Positions 22,226 through 30,296 of a stretch of 64,000 nucleotides of DNA are shown here, one piece after another. The notes under the pieces are model-generated. The model was not told where the DNA came from and ran no database searches. It saw nothing but the letters and a program-made list of their open reading frames with translations. The DNA is from Amoebophilaceae bacterium. GTDB lineage: Bacteria; Bacteroidota; Bacteroidia; Cytophagales; Amoebophilaceae. The stretch covers positions 1 to 64,000 of the forward strand of contig WTJV01000056.1 in assembly GCA_011524725.1 (NCBI GenBank). The letters run 5' to 3'. The translations under genes and the position numbers were made by a program. Position 1 is the first letter of the stretch, and each line of letters starts with the position of its first letter.

Positions 22226-22306
22226 ATAAAAATAGTCTATATATCGTACACACTACTGCATAATCTCACAGCTATAAAGTCCACCAACCCAACAAGTAAC
22301 TTGCTG

Positions 22307-22378
22307 AGCCAATGACGGGATTTGAACCCGTGACCCCTTCCTTACCAAGGAAGTACTCTACCACTGAGCTACATCGGC
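22307..22378 (-). tRNA. tRNA-Thr (GGT)
   Basis: Minus-strand cloverleaf with acceptor GCCGATG/CATTGGC, anticodon stem CTTCC/GGAAG and loop TTGGTAA (anticodon GGT), and T arm ACGGG-TTCAAAT-CCCGT. It lies 106 nt upstream of tuf and 8 nt from tRNA-Gly. Confidence 0.95.
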
Positions 22379-22386
22379 CTGTAAAG

Positions 22387-22459
22387 AGCGGAAGACGAGG
22401 GTCGAACTCGCGACCTACAGCTTGGAAGGCTGTCGCTCTACCAACTGAGCTACTTCCGC
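22387..22459 (-). tRNA. tRNA-Gly (TCC)
   Basis: Minus-strand cloverleaf with acceptor GCGGAAG/CTTCCGC, anticodon stem ACAGC/GCTGT with loop CTTCCAA (anticodon TCC), and T arm GCGAG-TTCGACC-CTCGT. It is part of the tRNA-Tyr-Gly-Thr-tuf cluster. Confidence 0.95.
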
Positions 22460-22604
22460 TTATTGTTCGAATTGCACAACCTAAAGATTATACAAACGCA
22501 CTAGCGATGCATGTTTTTGTTGCTACGTTACCCAGCGCAAAAGATCTGCCATCTTGCTAAAGCAACAAAACAAGTATCAAAAATTTCAGCCCCTCCGTAG
22601 CACG

Positions 22605-22687
22605 TGGGGAGGGTAGGATTCGAACCTACGTAGCCGCGAAGCAACGGATTTACAGTCCGCCCCATTTAACCACTCTGGCACCTCCCC
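22605..22687 (-). tRNA. tRNA-Tyr (GTA)
   Basis: Class II tRNA of 83 nt on the minus strand: acceptor GGGGAGG/CCTCCCC, anticodon stem CGGA/TCCG around CTGTAAA (anticodon GTA), a long variable arm (TTGCTTCGCGGC region), and T arm GTAGG-TTCGAAT-CCTAC. The 145 nt between it and tRNA-Gly contain widely spaced complementary stretches (22514-22524 and 22561-22571) that may pair in the precursor. Confidence 0.94.
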
Positions 22688-22797
22688 TAAGGTATAACTC
22701 ACTGCTCACCGACGAACATGATCACCGATCATTTAAAATCAGTTACTTGCCGCCAAATGGAATATGGATTGCAAAGCTAGATGTTTTTTTTATCTGG

Positions 22798-22971
22798 TCA
22801 AACCATTATAGGTTCTTTGTCACCTTCGATTTCTTGTACACCTATGGTATGCATATCGTCATCTTCGTTCGGCAAATGATACTGCCGCGCCTGTTGGCAG
22901 CTTTGTAGGTACGCCTCGGAAATATATACATAAACGCGAGGTTGGTTACACAGCACTACAGTTATGTACAC
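22798..22971 (-). pseudogene. C-terminal tail remnant of an ankyrin protein, copy A
   Basis: Just past the ankyrin fragment, a different frame is open for 58 codons and ends in an acidic tail containing NEDDDMHTIGVQEIEGDKEP before TGA at 22798-22800. A related tail lies at 24258-24410. I read it as the original C-terminus of the ankyrin gene, now out of frame. The junction is next to a run of seven A in TATAAAAAAATGTG. Confidence 0.45.
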
Positions 22972-24115
22972 ATTTTTTTATAGTAAGCTTGTAGTATAAT
23001 AACAATATCTGTGTGCTTATTGCGCTTTGCCAGCTTGATGCCTCGCCTGATAAAGTCTCTTTCTTGCTCCCTGGAAAAACGACTGGTATGGGCAATATCT
23101 TCGATCCAGTATTCTACCATGGCGAGGTTGCCAGCAGAAGCTGACAGACATAGTAGGGGGGACTTATTGTTTAATAGTTGCGTAGGATCTGCACCTTGCT
23201 CTACTAATAATTCAGCTACACCCTGATTCATGCCCCCCTAGGTCCGAAGGCAGCATATTGTAGTGCACTTGTACCCTGCTGCCTATCAGGGGCGTCAATA
23301 TCCCTGATTTTATCCCTCACTTTATAGGCGTTGATAAGTCGTTCTGCTGCCTCCAGATGCCCATCATAGGCAGCAAATTGCAACGGTGTAGTCTCATTTT
23401 CCTCTGTTCGCGCATCTATCACCACCTCAGGCTCTCTGACTAACGCATCAACGGCTTGGGGATTGCCTTTGGCAGCGGCATAGTGCAAAGGGGTACAATC
23501 CGGCTCCCAGCCCGCTTCGTTGATGACTAGCTTCATGGATTTGTTCAGATAGCCTTTCGCTTTGCCTTCTTGAACCAGACGAGGGATAGCTTCTGAGATA
23601 TCTCCCAGCGATAGTACTTCTTCGTCACCTACCGCTTCTACAAATTCTTTGAACCAGCGTTGTAGGTCCGCTGACTCTTTTTGGTCTTCTTCATCTGCAG
23701 CCTTCTTGGTGGTACCCTTTGTGTTTTCTCGTGCCATGGCCGTGCCTTTCAATCCTGCCCTTGCGAGCGCTGTTACTACCTGGGCTGGAGGTGTAGTCAT
23801 CGCAGTAGCTTCCTGTGATTCTTGGGTAATGATAGCCGTTGTGCCTTGTACAGTCGTATATGTAGCATCAGTGGTAGAACACACTAAGTCTGTTGGACTC
23901 TCTTTTTTCTCCTCAGCGTCAAGTACCTCTGCTGACCGTTTGCGAGAAGGTGGGGTGGTGGCAATGGTGTCCTTAGAAACTTACATAAGCGTTCCTGGCG
24001 TAGTCACATCTTCCTCCTCTCCAGTCACTTGCAAACGATGTTAGCAGCTATATAGCACCAGACCGATCAGCAGCACTGTTGCCGTACTTAGGAAATGGTA
24101 TTTATAACGATTCAT
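22962..24115 (-). pseudogene. Ankyrin-repeat lipoprotein, decayed
   Basis: From the ATG at 24115 the frame encodes a lipoprotein-type signal (hydrophobic stretch ending LVLYSC), then meets TAA directly after the Cys (24041-24043) and a second TAA at 23981-23983. It then continues open to 23228, with a Thr/Lys-rich region followed by ankyrin units (TPLHYAAAKGNPQAVDAL, TPLQFAAYDGHLEAAERL, SALQYAAFG). A run of six G (TAGGGGGGCA near 23230-23240) then breaks the frame. Adding one G joins it to the fragment 22962-23231 (NQGVAELLVEQGADP). Ankyrin proteins commonly act on host proteins in symbionts. Shorter products could start at internal GTG/ATG codons, but they would lack the export signal. Confidence 0.75.
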
Positions 24116-24212
24116 GATGCCGGTGGTTTAAAACTGAGGTGTAACATATCCATTCGTCCTGATGCAGGATAAGCACCAATACGCCACTAATCAACTCTTT
24201 TGAGGTAGGGCG

Positions 24213-24240
24213 CTGCGCTAAGGGCAGCCCTGTTGCGCAG
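24213..24240. terminator. Hairpin beside the ankyrin remnant
   Basis: CTGCGC at 24213-24218 and GCGCAG at 24235-24240 pair, with an inner GGGC/GCCC. The structure lies 18 nt beyond the stop of the remnant tail at 24258 (minus strand) but has no T run, so terminator function is uncertain. Confidence 0.35.
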
Positions 24241-24257
24241 ACCAAGAGCAGGATAGG

Positions 24258-24410
24258 TTAAGAATTTGCTTTTTTCTTTTTCGCTGCTGGGAGTTTTAGT
24301 TCTTCGTTGTCTTCTGTTTCTTGTTCACCAACGGTACGCCATATCGTCATCCTCGGTAGATGGCATTGCGACTTCTATTGGTAGCTTTGTAGTAGTATGT
24401 CTTGGGAGAT
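24258..24410 (-). pseudogene. C-terminal tail remnant of an ankyrin protein, copy B
   Basis: On the minus strand, a frame reading LPIEVAMPSTEDDDMA is followed, after a shift of one base near 24335-24340, by TVGEQETEDNEELKLPAAKKKKANS and TAA at 24258-24260. At protein and base level it matches copy A (NEDDDMHTIGVQEIEGDKE). This is the end of a second, otherwise lost gene of the same family. The rest of the 24116-24568 spacer shows no gene. Confidence 0.5.
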
Positions 24411-24568
24411 CAATCTCAACTCTATGCTAATGCATAGTAAACTTTGCAAGCTTGTTAAATATCAACGATTAGGTCTTATAAAGCGCTTCGTTGCTGGTAC
24501 ACTCGTTCGTAATGCTGCTATGGGAATATTGCAATAAGATTTTTTACAAGCTACAAGAGAAGATAGCC

Positions 24569-25336
24569 ATGAAACAACAATACTGTGGTCCAGTGGAGCC
24601 AGATAGTGCAAGGGCCATGAACCCACATCCTCAGGCACCCTTTCCCGATCTAGCTCATGGACATGAGAACGCTGTCATAGCATGCAATAAACCCCTTTAT
24701 TGGACCTCCTTTGATGTAGTCAAAAAGCTACGCTCTATCTTGCCGACAAAAAAGGTAGGACATGCAGGTACGTTAGACCCTTTGGCCACCGGGCTTTTAC
24801 TCATTTGTACAGGCACAAAGACCAAAACCATCAGCCAATATCAAGCATTAGAAAAGGAGTATACCGGGGAGATGATCCTTGGGAAAACAACACCTTCTAT
24901 GGACTTAGAAACAGAATTTGATAGCGAAACACCTTATGATCATATTGAAGAAGCAGCAATCTACAAGTTGATACCTACTTTTGTGGGTACTATATACCAG
25001 ACTCCTCCAGCATACTCGGCCATCAAGTGCCATGGGAAGAGGGCTTATAAAAAAGTACGCCGTGGCGAAAAGGTGAGTCTAGTGCAGCGACAAACCTTCA
25101 TTCGTGCTTTTTCGGTTACCTCAATCCAGCTGCCCAGTATCAAGTTTGAGGTGACTTGTGGAAAAGGGACCTACATACGGAGCTTAGTGAGCGATTTTGG
25201 GAAACAACTCGGTGTAGGTGCTTATCTAAGCAGCTTATGTAGAACACGCATTGGCTCTTTTCGGCTCGAAGATGCTTATGACATCGCAGCACTTCCAAAA
25301 CAGCAACTGAGGTATGATACACTCCTACCGTCATGA
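24569..25336 (+). CDS. truB: tRNA pseudouridine(55) synthase TruB
   Basis: Makes pseudouridine 55 in the T loop of tRNAs. The catalytic Asp lies in GHAGTLDPLATGLL, and the downstream segments YTGEMILGKTTPSMDLE and CGKGTYIRSLVSDFG are typical. I placed the start at the ATG at 24569. An upstream in-frame ATG at 24491 would add 26 residues with no family counterpart. The final ATGA overlaps the start of ribF by 4 nt, so the two are translationally coupled, a pairing known from many bacteria. Confidence 0.95.
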   Translation: MKQQYCGPVEPDSARAMNPHPQAPFPDLAHGHENAVIACNKPLYWTSFDVVKKLRSILPTKKVGHAGTLDPLATGLLLICTGTKTKTISQYQALEKEYTGEMILGKTTPSMDLETEFDSETPYDHIEEAAIYKLIPTFVGTIYQTPPAYSAIKCHGKRAYKKVRRGEKVSLVQRQTFIRAFSVTSIQLPSIKFEVTCGKGTYIRSLVSDFGKQLGVGAYLSSLCRTRIGSFRLEDAYDIAALPKQQLRYDTLLPS

Positions 25337-26175
25337 AAGTGTACGAAGATATTCAAGTATTCGATAAGCCCCATAAACCGATAGTGACCATGGGCATTTT
25401 TGACGGTGTCCATTGGGGGCATCAGCAGCTACTTCGACAAATCTGTACCCATGCTCATCAGGCAGGTGGTGAGACAGTTGTCGTTACCTTTTGGCCTCAC
25501 CCAAGACACATCCTATCTACCACCCACACAGCACCTATACAGCTTTTGACTACCTTTGAGGAGAAGGCAACTATACTGTCCCAGCTGGGCATAGACCATC
25601 TACTAAAAATCAAGTTCACTAAGGCCTTCTCGCAACTAAGCACCGAAGCATTCGTGCAGCAAGTGCTCGTAGCACGGGTAGGGATGACACAACTGGTAGT
25701 AGGCCATGATCATCGCTTTGGTAAGAACAGGACGGGGAATACTGCCCTGCTCCGAGAATTGGGCCTTCGTAATAACTTTACTGTAAAAGAAATTGCCCCC
25801 ACCTTGGTGGATGGTGTAAAAGTAAGTTCCACAAAAATCCGACAACTACTGTTACAAGGTCAAGTAGAAGAGGCACGAGGTTATCTAGGACGTCCTTATG
25901 AGGTAGCATGTACTATTCTTCAACAGCATGCAGACGGTAAACAGGACTCTAACTTCAGCTTGACCGCAATGCATCCCTACAAACTTATCCCCGCAGGCGG
26001 CCACTATGCTGTCCAAGTAGTCCACCCAAAGGGCACTAACAACGGAACGCTGCGGATAACACGAAAATATAACACCCCCATTATGGAGCTGACTATCGCC
26101 AACGGCTCAAGGGAAACAAGACATACCGCTAATTTACACATCCAGTTCAAAAAGAATCTTCGTAGCTCGACGTAA
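25333..26175 (+). CDS. ribF: RibF-type FAD synthetase with eroded riboflavin kinase part
   Basis: The N-terminal adenylyltransferase domain (residues 1-185) is well preserved, with the nucleotide-binding GIFDGVHWGHQQLL and the VGHDHRFGKNRTGN and SSTKIRQLL motifs, and would convert FMN to FAD. The C-terminal region (about 186-280) starts as the kinase linker (GQVEEARGYLGRPYEV). However, I cannot find the G-x-PTAN motif or the GVYA/N-x-G-x-RPT motifs that bind ATP-Mg and riboflavin. The protein is 280 residues, against about 305-315 usually. It may therefore be monofunctional. Confidence 0.88.
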   Translation: MKVYEDIQVFDKPHKPIVTMGIFDGVHWGHQQLLRQICTHAHQAGGETVVVTFWPHPRHILSTTHTAPIQLLTTFEEKATILSQLGIDHLLKIKFTKAFSQLSTEAFVQQVLVARVGMTQLVVGHDHRFGKNRTGNTALLRELGLRNNFTVKEIAPTLVDGVKVSSTKIRQLLLQGQVEEARGYLGRPYEVACTILQQHADGKQDSNFSLTAMHPYKLIPAGGHYAVQVVHPKGTNNGTLRITRKYNTPIMELTIANGSRETRHTANLHIQFKKNLRSST

Positions 26176-26359
26176 CTATCCCAAAAACAGCCACCAGCGG
26201 TGAGTATAGATCGGTGTGGCATTGCCTCTCAAGACAGCATATAGAATAGAAAAAAACGAACGATAAACCAAAGAAAGACGATGTAGCCCCTAAGGACAAG
26301 AAAGAGAGTCAGTAGATTCTCAGTTAAAAAATAGGGTATTGCTAAAAATAGGGTGATTG

Positions 26360-26438
26360 CTCGCCATGATTTCATCGATCAAATGTTTGCTGCGGGTGCC
26401 TGCTGATAAGCGATCTATTCAAGATTAGTAATGCCAAA
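26360..26438 (+). repeat. 79-nt direct repeat, left copy
   Basis: Starts CTCGCCATGATTTCATCGAT and ends ATTAGTAATGCCAAA. It is nearly identical (a handful of substitutions, no gaps) to 27649-27727. The pair flanks the Rpn-type gene in the same orientation. Confidence 0.85.
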
Positions 26439-26454
26439 GTATCTACTTCTGAGA

Positions 26455-26572
26455 GCTCCGCAAGGTCGAGTTTAGATGGCCTAGGCCGAAGGGTAAGATT
26501 CTAGCTAGAGGGACCACAGCAGTTAATCTTTTTGTTCACTTCTAAGCAAAAAAGTAATACCAAACTAGCCTC
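26455..26572 (-). repeat. Dispersed intergenic repeat, copy 3 (inverted)
   Basis: Read on the minus strand: TTACTTTTTTGCTTAGAAGTGAAC (a degraded hairpin), then CTGCTGTGGTCCC, CTAGAATCTTACCCTTCGGCCT, GGCCATCTAAACTCG. It matches copy 2 most closely in the tail and copy 1 in CTGCTGTGGT. Confidence 0.65.
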
Positions 26573-26632
26573 TTAAATTTAGGAATTATTCTGAACAATC
26601 GCTATTTTAGCCCTAAAATTAAGCAAGAAGCC

Positions 26633-27598
26633 ATGGCCAACTCTAAATTCCTCAATCCCAAAAATGATGTTGCTTTCAAGAAAATCTTCGCTTCTGAGCA
26701 AAATCAAGACATTCTTATCCACTTTATCAACGACATCCTAGGACTAAGGGGAGAGAAGGCTATCGAGCATGTCAGTCCCCTCTCTGCCGTACAGGACCCG
26801 GATATTGCTTCTAAGAAGCAGTCTGTCCTCGATGTCTTGTGTAGAGATAAACAAGGAAGCCAGATTATTGTCGAGATGCAGGCTTCGCCACAGAGGGGCT
26901 TTGAAAAACGAGCACAGTACTATGCAGCAAAGGCCTATACGCAACAGCTGAAAAAAGGCAAAAAAGAACTCGGTAAGTATCATAACCTCAAAGCTGTCAT
27001 CTTCATTGCGATATGCGACTATACCCTCTTTCCTAAAAAAGCTGCTTATTGGTCCGAACACAAGCTGTTAGACCAGCACACCTATCAACATGATCTGAAA
27101 GACTTTCACTTCGTCTTCCTTGAATTACCCAAGTTCAAGAAAGCGAAAATAGATGATCTGCAGGATGAAATAGAGAAGTGGTGTCACTTCTTCAAGTATG
27201 GAGAAAAAGCAACAGAGAGGCAAGTGGCTGCTATTACTGCTAGTGATCCTATGATAGGTAGAGCCTATGAAGCCATGAATCAGTTCAATTGGAGCGAGGA
27301 GGAACTGCTAGCCTATGAACGTGAAATCAAGCGTGTCATGGACAACATAGCCGTTGAGGACTACATCAAGGACCATGCTATGGAAGAAGGTAGGAAAAAG
27401 GGCAGAGAAGAAGGGAAAAAAGAGGGCAGAAAAGAGGGTAAGAGAGAAGGTAGAGAAGAAGGAAAAAAAGAAGGGGCGTACGACAAAGCTTTACATATTG
27501 CCAGACATATGCTTTTTCGGCTACGTCTAGAGCCACAAACGGTATCACAAGCTACGGGGCTCAGTCTTGAGGAATTGCAAAAGCTTAAGGAAGCTTAA
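26633..27598 (+). CDS. Rpn-type PD-(D/E)XK nuclease / putative transposase
   Basis: Recombination-promoting nuclease family, a group of mobile or horizontally spread DNA endonucleases with PD-(D/E)XK folds. The 321-residue protein starts with the family hallmark FLNPKNDVAFKKIFA and has D67 in SVLDVLC and E81-x-Q83 in IIVEMQ as the likely catalytic residues. A charged low-complexity region of GREEGKKEG-type repeats lies at about 255-280, and a C-terminal helix resembles a specificity tail. It is flanked by 79-nt direct repeats. Similar genes are abundant in Amoebophilus-type genomes. The frame is intact. Confidence 0.88.
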   Translation: MANSKFLNPKNDVAFKKIFASEQNQDILIHFINDILGLRGEKAIEHVSPLSAVQDPDIASKKQSVLDVLCRDKQGSQIIVEMQASPQRGFEKRAQYYAAKAYTQQLKKGKKELGKYHNLKAVIFIAICDYTLFPKKAAYWSEHKLLDQHTYQHDLKDFHFVFLELPKFKKAKIDDLQDEIEKWCHFFKYGEKATERQVAAITASDPMIGRAYEAMNQFNWSEEELLAYEREIKRVMDNIAVEDYIKDHAMEEGRKKGREEGKKEGRKEGKREGREEGKKEGAYDKALHIARHMLFRLRLEPQTVSQATGLSLEELQKLKEA

Positions 27599-27648
27599 GG
27601 AGAAGTAATGTTTGCTGAAGGCTAAGAATTGCTCTTTCGGGAGTGTTA

Positions 27649-27727
27649 CTCGCAATGATCTCATCGATCAAATGTTTGCTGCGGGTGCTTTCTGATAAGC
27701 GGTCTATTCAAGATTAGTAATGTCAAA
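27649..27727 (+). repeat. 79-nt direct repeat, right copy
   Basis: Matches 26360-26438. It begins 50 nt after the Rpn-type stop codon. Its length is far beyond a target-site duplication, so it may reflect duplication of an ancestral intergenic segment together with insertion of the gene. Confidence 0.85.
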
Positions 27728-27814
27728 AATGTTACCTTGTGCAACATTTTCTGTGGGCTAACATTCCACCCATGTTCTGTATCCTGTAGGATGGGGTAAA
27801 AACAATTTTTTTAC

Positions 27815-28987
27815 ATGAAAAAGATAAAATGCTTTGCAACTTTAGGTATACTTGGCCTCACTGCACTGGGGCTATTGGCAGTATACAACGGCGACTATCC
27901 TTCGGGATCTCCAAAAGTAATCATAAGAAATTTTAATCCCCAGGCCGGGTTTCATTATAATATCTACTGCATCAACCAGGCCTTGTATGCATGTGAACAA
28001 TCCAATCGGGAGCTCGTAGTTCTTCTCGACTCTGGCCTGTATCAAGAGAATCGGCCACAGTTTCAAGCCGACAACCCTCATCACAACCATTATGATTGGT
28101 TTAGCTATTACTTTGAACCTATCAATCAAACAAATAGGCCTTTAAGTTACTGGAAGAGATGGGTCAACCGTAACCCATTCATGCAATCAATAGACCCATC
28201 TCAATTCAAGCAGCCTACACTTAACAAAATGACCTCTTACATGAGGGGCTGTCCTGTGCAAACCTTTGATTATCATTCTCTAGATCATTCCTCAAACAGG
28301 GCAACTCGTGATCAAGAGTTTCACCGTATCTGGCATCAATATTTCAAATTAAGGCCACATCTTCAGAAGATGGTCGATGATTTTAAACATGAGCATGATT
28401 TTGCCAACAAGTACGTCATCACCCTGCACTACCGAGGAACCGATAAATATGGCCACAAGGAGGGGAATGAGGATGACCCTGAGCACCCACCTTATGAGTT
28501 CTGTTCGGCTTTGGTCAAGAAGATGATTAAAAAAAGTGGACATTCATTCAGCGATATTATTACGTTTGTTGCCACTGATGAGCAACCATTTATGCAACAT
28601 ATGATAGAAGCAGGTGTGAACGCTGTTTGTATAGACGCTATCCGGTCCAATATAAATACGTCAGGACTCAGTCTTGACTTCTCGCAGTGCAAGCAAGGGG
28701 TCATAGACGATACCCCAGAGAGCAAGGTTTACAATGATCTGATTACGCAAAGTATACATCGCGGCATGCAAGACAAGAGCAACTACATTAAAGGACGCGA
28801 TGTGCTAGTAGATGCAATCTTACTGGGGTGTGGAAATATCTTTATCAAGAGTAGAGGTAATGTGAGCAACCAAGCATCTTGGATCGGAGGCCCCCAAATG
28901 GAGTCCATAGATTTGGTCAACGAGTTCAACGCTTATAAAAAGAAGAGCCCATTGGGCAATGACTGGGGCACAATCTATGATGATTGA
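27815..28987 (+). CDS. Exported fucosyltransferase-like protein
   Basis: The 390-residue protein has a charged N-terminus and a hydrophobic segment (residues 7-23) that should export or anchor it. The rest resembles the alpha-1,6-fucosyltransferase/NodZ group of GT-B enzymes. HYRGTDK at 205-211 corresponds to the GDP-fucose-binding HxRRTDK motif. A strand-Asp segment, TFVATDEQPF, lies near 250, and DAILLGCGNIFIKSRGNVS near 330-350 resembles the final conserved motif. The second Arg of HxRRTDK is Gly here, as in some relatives, so activity is unproven. It has no neighbours in a sugar pathway. The stop codon directly abuts the left end of the IS3 element. Confidence 0.65.
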   Translation: MKKIKCFATLGILGLTALGLLAVYNGDYPSGSPKVIIRNFNPQAGFHYNIYCINQALYACEQSNRELVVLLDSGLYQENRPQFQADNPHHNHYDWFSYYFEPINQTNRPLSYWKRWVNRNPFMQSIDPSQFKQPTLNKMTSYMRGCPVQTFDYHSLDHSSNRATRDQEFHRIWHQYFKLRPHLQKMVDDFKHEHDFANKYVITLHYRGTDKYGHKEGNEDDPEHPPYEFCSALVKKMIKKSGHSFSDIITFVATDEQPFMQHMIEAGVNAVCIDAIRSNINTSGLSLDFSQCKQGVIDDTPESKVYNDLITQSIHRGMQDKSNYIKGRDVLVDAILLGCGNIFIKSRGNVSNQASWIGGPQMESIDLVNEFNAYKKKSPLGNDWGTIYDD

Positions 28988-29051
28988 CCTTCTCCCCAAA
29001 TTTTGGTCCAAAAGAAGTGAGAATTTTGTATCACTTTAACCATGACCAATA

Positions 29052-29315
29052 ATGAAGAATAAATTCAGTGTTTCTCAAATCATCAGTGTTATAAAAGCAC
29101 AAGAAAGCGGTATAGGGATACCCGAGCTATGTCGCAAGTACGGCATAGGACAGTCTACTTTTTACCGATGGAAGGCGCTATATGGGGGGATGAACGTCAG
29201 TGATGCGCAACACCTCAAGGACCTGTCAGAAGAGAATAGAAAGCTCAAGAGCTTGGTAGCAGATCTATCTTTAGACAAGGTGATGTTACAGGAGGTTTTA
29301 TCAAAAAAAGTCTAA
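29052..29315 (+). CDS. IS3-family transposase OrfA
   Basis: The 87-residue helix-turn-helix protein binds the IS ends. The HTH segment runs from [17 protein letters not shown] to [15 protein letters not shown], followed by a Leu-zipper-like helix ([24 protein letters not shown]). Near its end, at 29303-29309, is a run A-AAA-AAA in the 0-frame arrangement expected for a -1 slippery heptamer. Slipping there joins OrfA to OrfB without a stop. Confidence 0.9.
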   Translation: MKNKFSVSQIISVIKAQESGIGIPELCRKYGIGQSTFYRWKALYGGMNVSDAQHLKDLSEENRKLKSLVADLSLDKVMLQEVLSKKV

Positions 29316-29335
29316 GCCCATCCTCGAAGCGTTCT

Positions 29336-30166
29336 ATGATCGGTCGTCTTATAAGTAAACATGCCATTACTCAGAGAAGGGCCTGCGCTTTAGTGTCCCT
29401 TCAGCGGAGTACTTGCCGTTATCAAGCAGTGGCCCGAAAAAAGGAGCAAGACCTAGTAGCCAGGCTGAAGCAATTGGCGCTACGGTATCCACGCTTCGGA
29501 TATTTAAGACTTCATCAACTTCTACGCCGCGAAGGGTGGGCTATTAACCACAAACGCGTGTATCGTTTGTATAAGCTACTAAAGCTTAAGATCAAGCTAA
29601 AACGCGGTAGGAAGCGTGGTGGCCTGCACCAACGTACTGCGTTACCTCCTGCTACAAGCAGGCACCAAGTGTGGGCCTTAGACTTTGTGCATGATCGTTT
29701 AGTAGATGGTCGCCAAGTCCGTATTCTAGGGGTTATAGATCATTATAGTAGAGAGTGCCTCTCACTTTGTGTAGATACTTCCCTATCGGGATTGCGCGTG
29801 GTACGTGAGTTAAACAGCTTGGTATCGGAGTATGGTAAGCCATCTCATATAGTGAGTGATAACGGGAGTGAGTTTACGAGCCATGCTATCCAAGCTTGGC
29901 ATGCCAGTAAAGGAGTGCAGTGGCATTACATATCACCAGGCAAGCCTCAGCAAAACGGGCATATGGAAAGCCTGAATGGTAAGCTTCGAGATGAATGCCT
30001 GAATATGCACGTATTGCATGGCCTCGAAGAAGCCCGCAGTATCTTAAAGCATTGGCGAATTTACTATAATCATGAAAGACCTCATTCTAGTTTGAACTAT
30101 CAAACTCCTCAAGAGTTTATAAACAAGCAACGGGGAAAAAATAAACCAACTATGATGAAAAATTGA
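29336..30166 (+). CDS. IS3-family transposase OrfB (DDE integrase)
   Basis: Catalytic half of the transposase, 276 residues from this ATG. The rve integrase core shows the DDE triad in [19 protein letters not shown] and [16 protein letters not shown], and ends with the usual [18 protein letters not shown]. The frame is open back to the slippery run at 29303 in the -1 frame, so the true product is probably an OrfAB fusion. No internal stop is seen, so the element may be active. Confidence 0.92.
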   Translation: MIGRLISKHAITQRRACALVSLQRSTCRYQAVARKKEQDLVARLKQLALRYPRFGYLRLHQLLRREGWAINHKRVYRLYKLLKLKIKLKRGRKRGGLHQRTALPPATSRHQVWALDFVHDRLVDGRQVRILGVIDHYSRECLSLCVDTSLSGLRVVRELNSLVSEYGKPSHIVSDNGSEFTSHAIQAWHASKGVQWHYISPGKPQQNGHMESLNGKLRDECLNMHVLHGLEEARSILKHWRIYYNHERPHSSLNYQTPQEFINKQRGKNKPTMMKN

Positions 30167-30256
30167 AATAAATCAATAATTTCCTCTCACTAAAAATGGA
30201 CCAGTGAATGGGGTAAGGCTAGCCCACTCCACCATTCTGTAAGGCATTGATACAAG

Positions 30257-30277
30257 AAAAAGCAAGTAGGGCTTTTT
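30257..30277 (-). terminator. Hairpin after murF-alr
   Basis: AAAAAGC (30257-30263) pairs with GCTTTTT (30271-30277) around a 7-nt loop, 19 nt beyond the murF-alr stop. On either strand the stem ends in a T run, so it could serve as a bidirectional weak terminator between this gene and the IS. Confidence 0.45.
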
Positions 30278-30296
30278 ACATGGTTTGGGCCGTTCC

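Larger units (their letters stand above)
26176..26632. other. Spacer with gene remnant and two repeats
   Basis: No intact gene is seen. On the minus strand 26176-26340 carries fragments of a hydrophobic protein in two frames (LRGYIVFLWFIVRFFLFYML, and GNATPIYTHRWWLFLG ending at 26176), which together look like the frameshifted 3' end of a membrane-associated protein. The stretch also holds one 79-nt direct repeat (26360-26438) and the inverted dispersed repeat (26455-26572). Confidence 0.45.
28988..30218 (+). mobile_element. IS3-family insertion sequence
   Basis: Complete-looking element with two consecutive transposase frames and imperfect terminal inverted repeats: left 28988-29022 and right 30185-30218, sharing CCTT-CCCCA, TGGTCCA and AGTGAGA. 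I could not identify a clear 3-4 nt target duplication. The left end begins at the base after the stop codon of the fucosyltransferase-like gene. Confidence 0.85.

Noticed and set aside
27385-27480. Lys/Glu/Gly-rich tract in the Rpn-type protein as an independent repeat or CRISPR-like array
   Set aside because: The repeats are irregular codon-level repeats encoding GREEGKKEG-type sequence, a known feature of this protein family. No CRISPR array was seen anywhere in the window.
26360-27727. Rpn-type gene plus 79-nt repeats as a composite transposon with terminal repeats
   Set aside because: The repeats are direct, not inverted, and the outer ends show no common boundary or short target duplication, so I report only the repeat pair.
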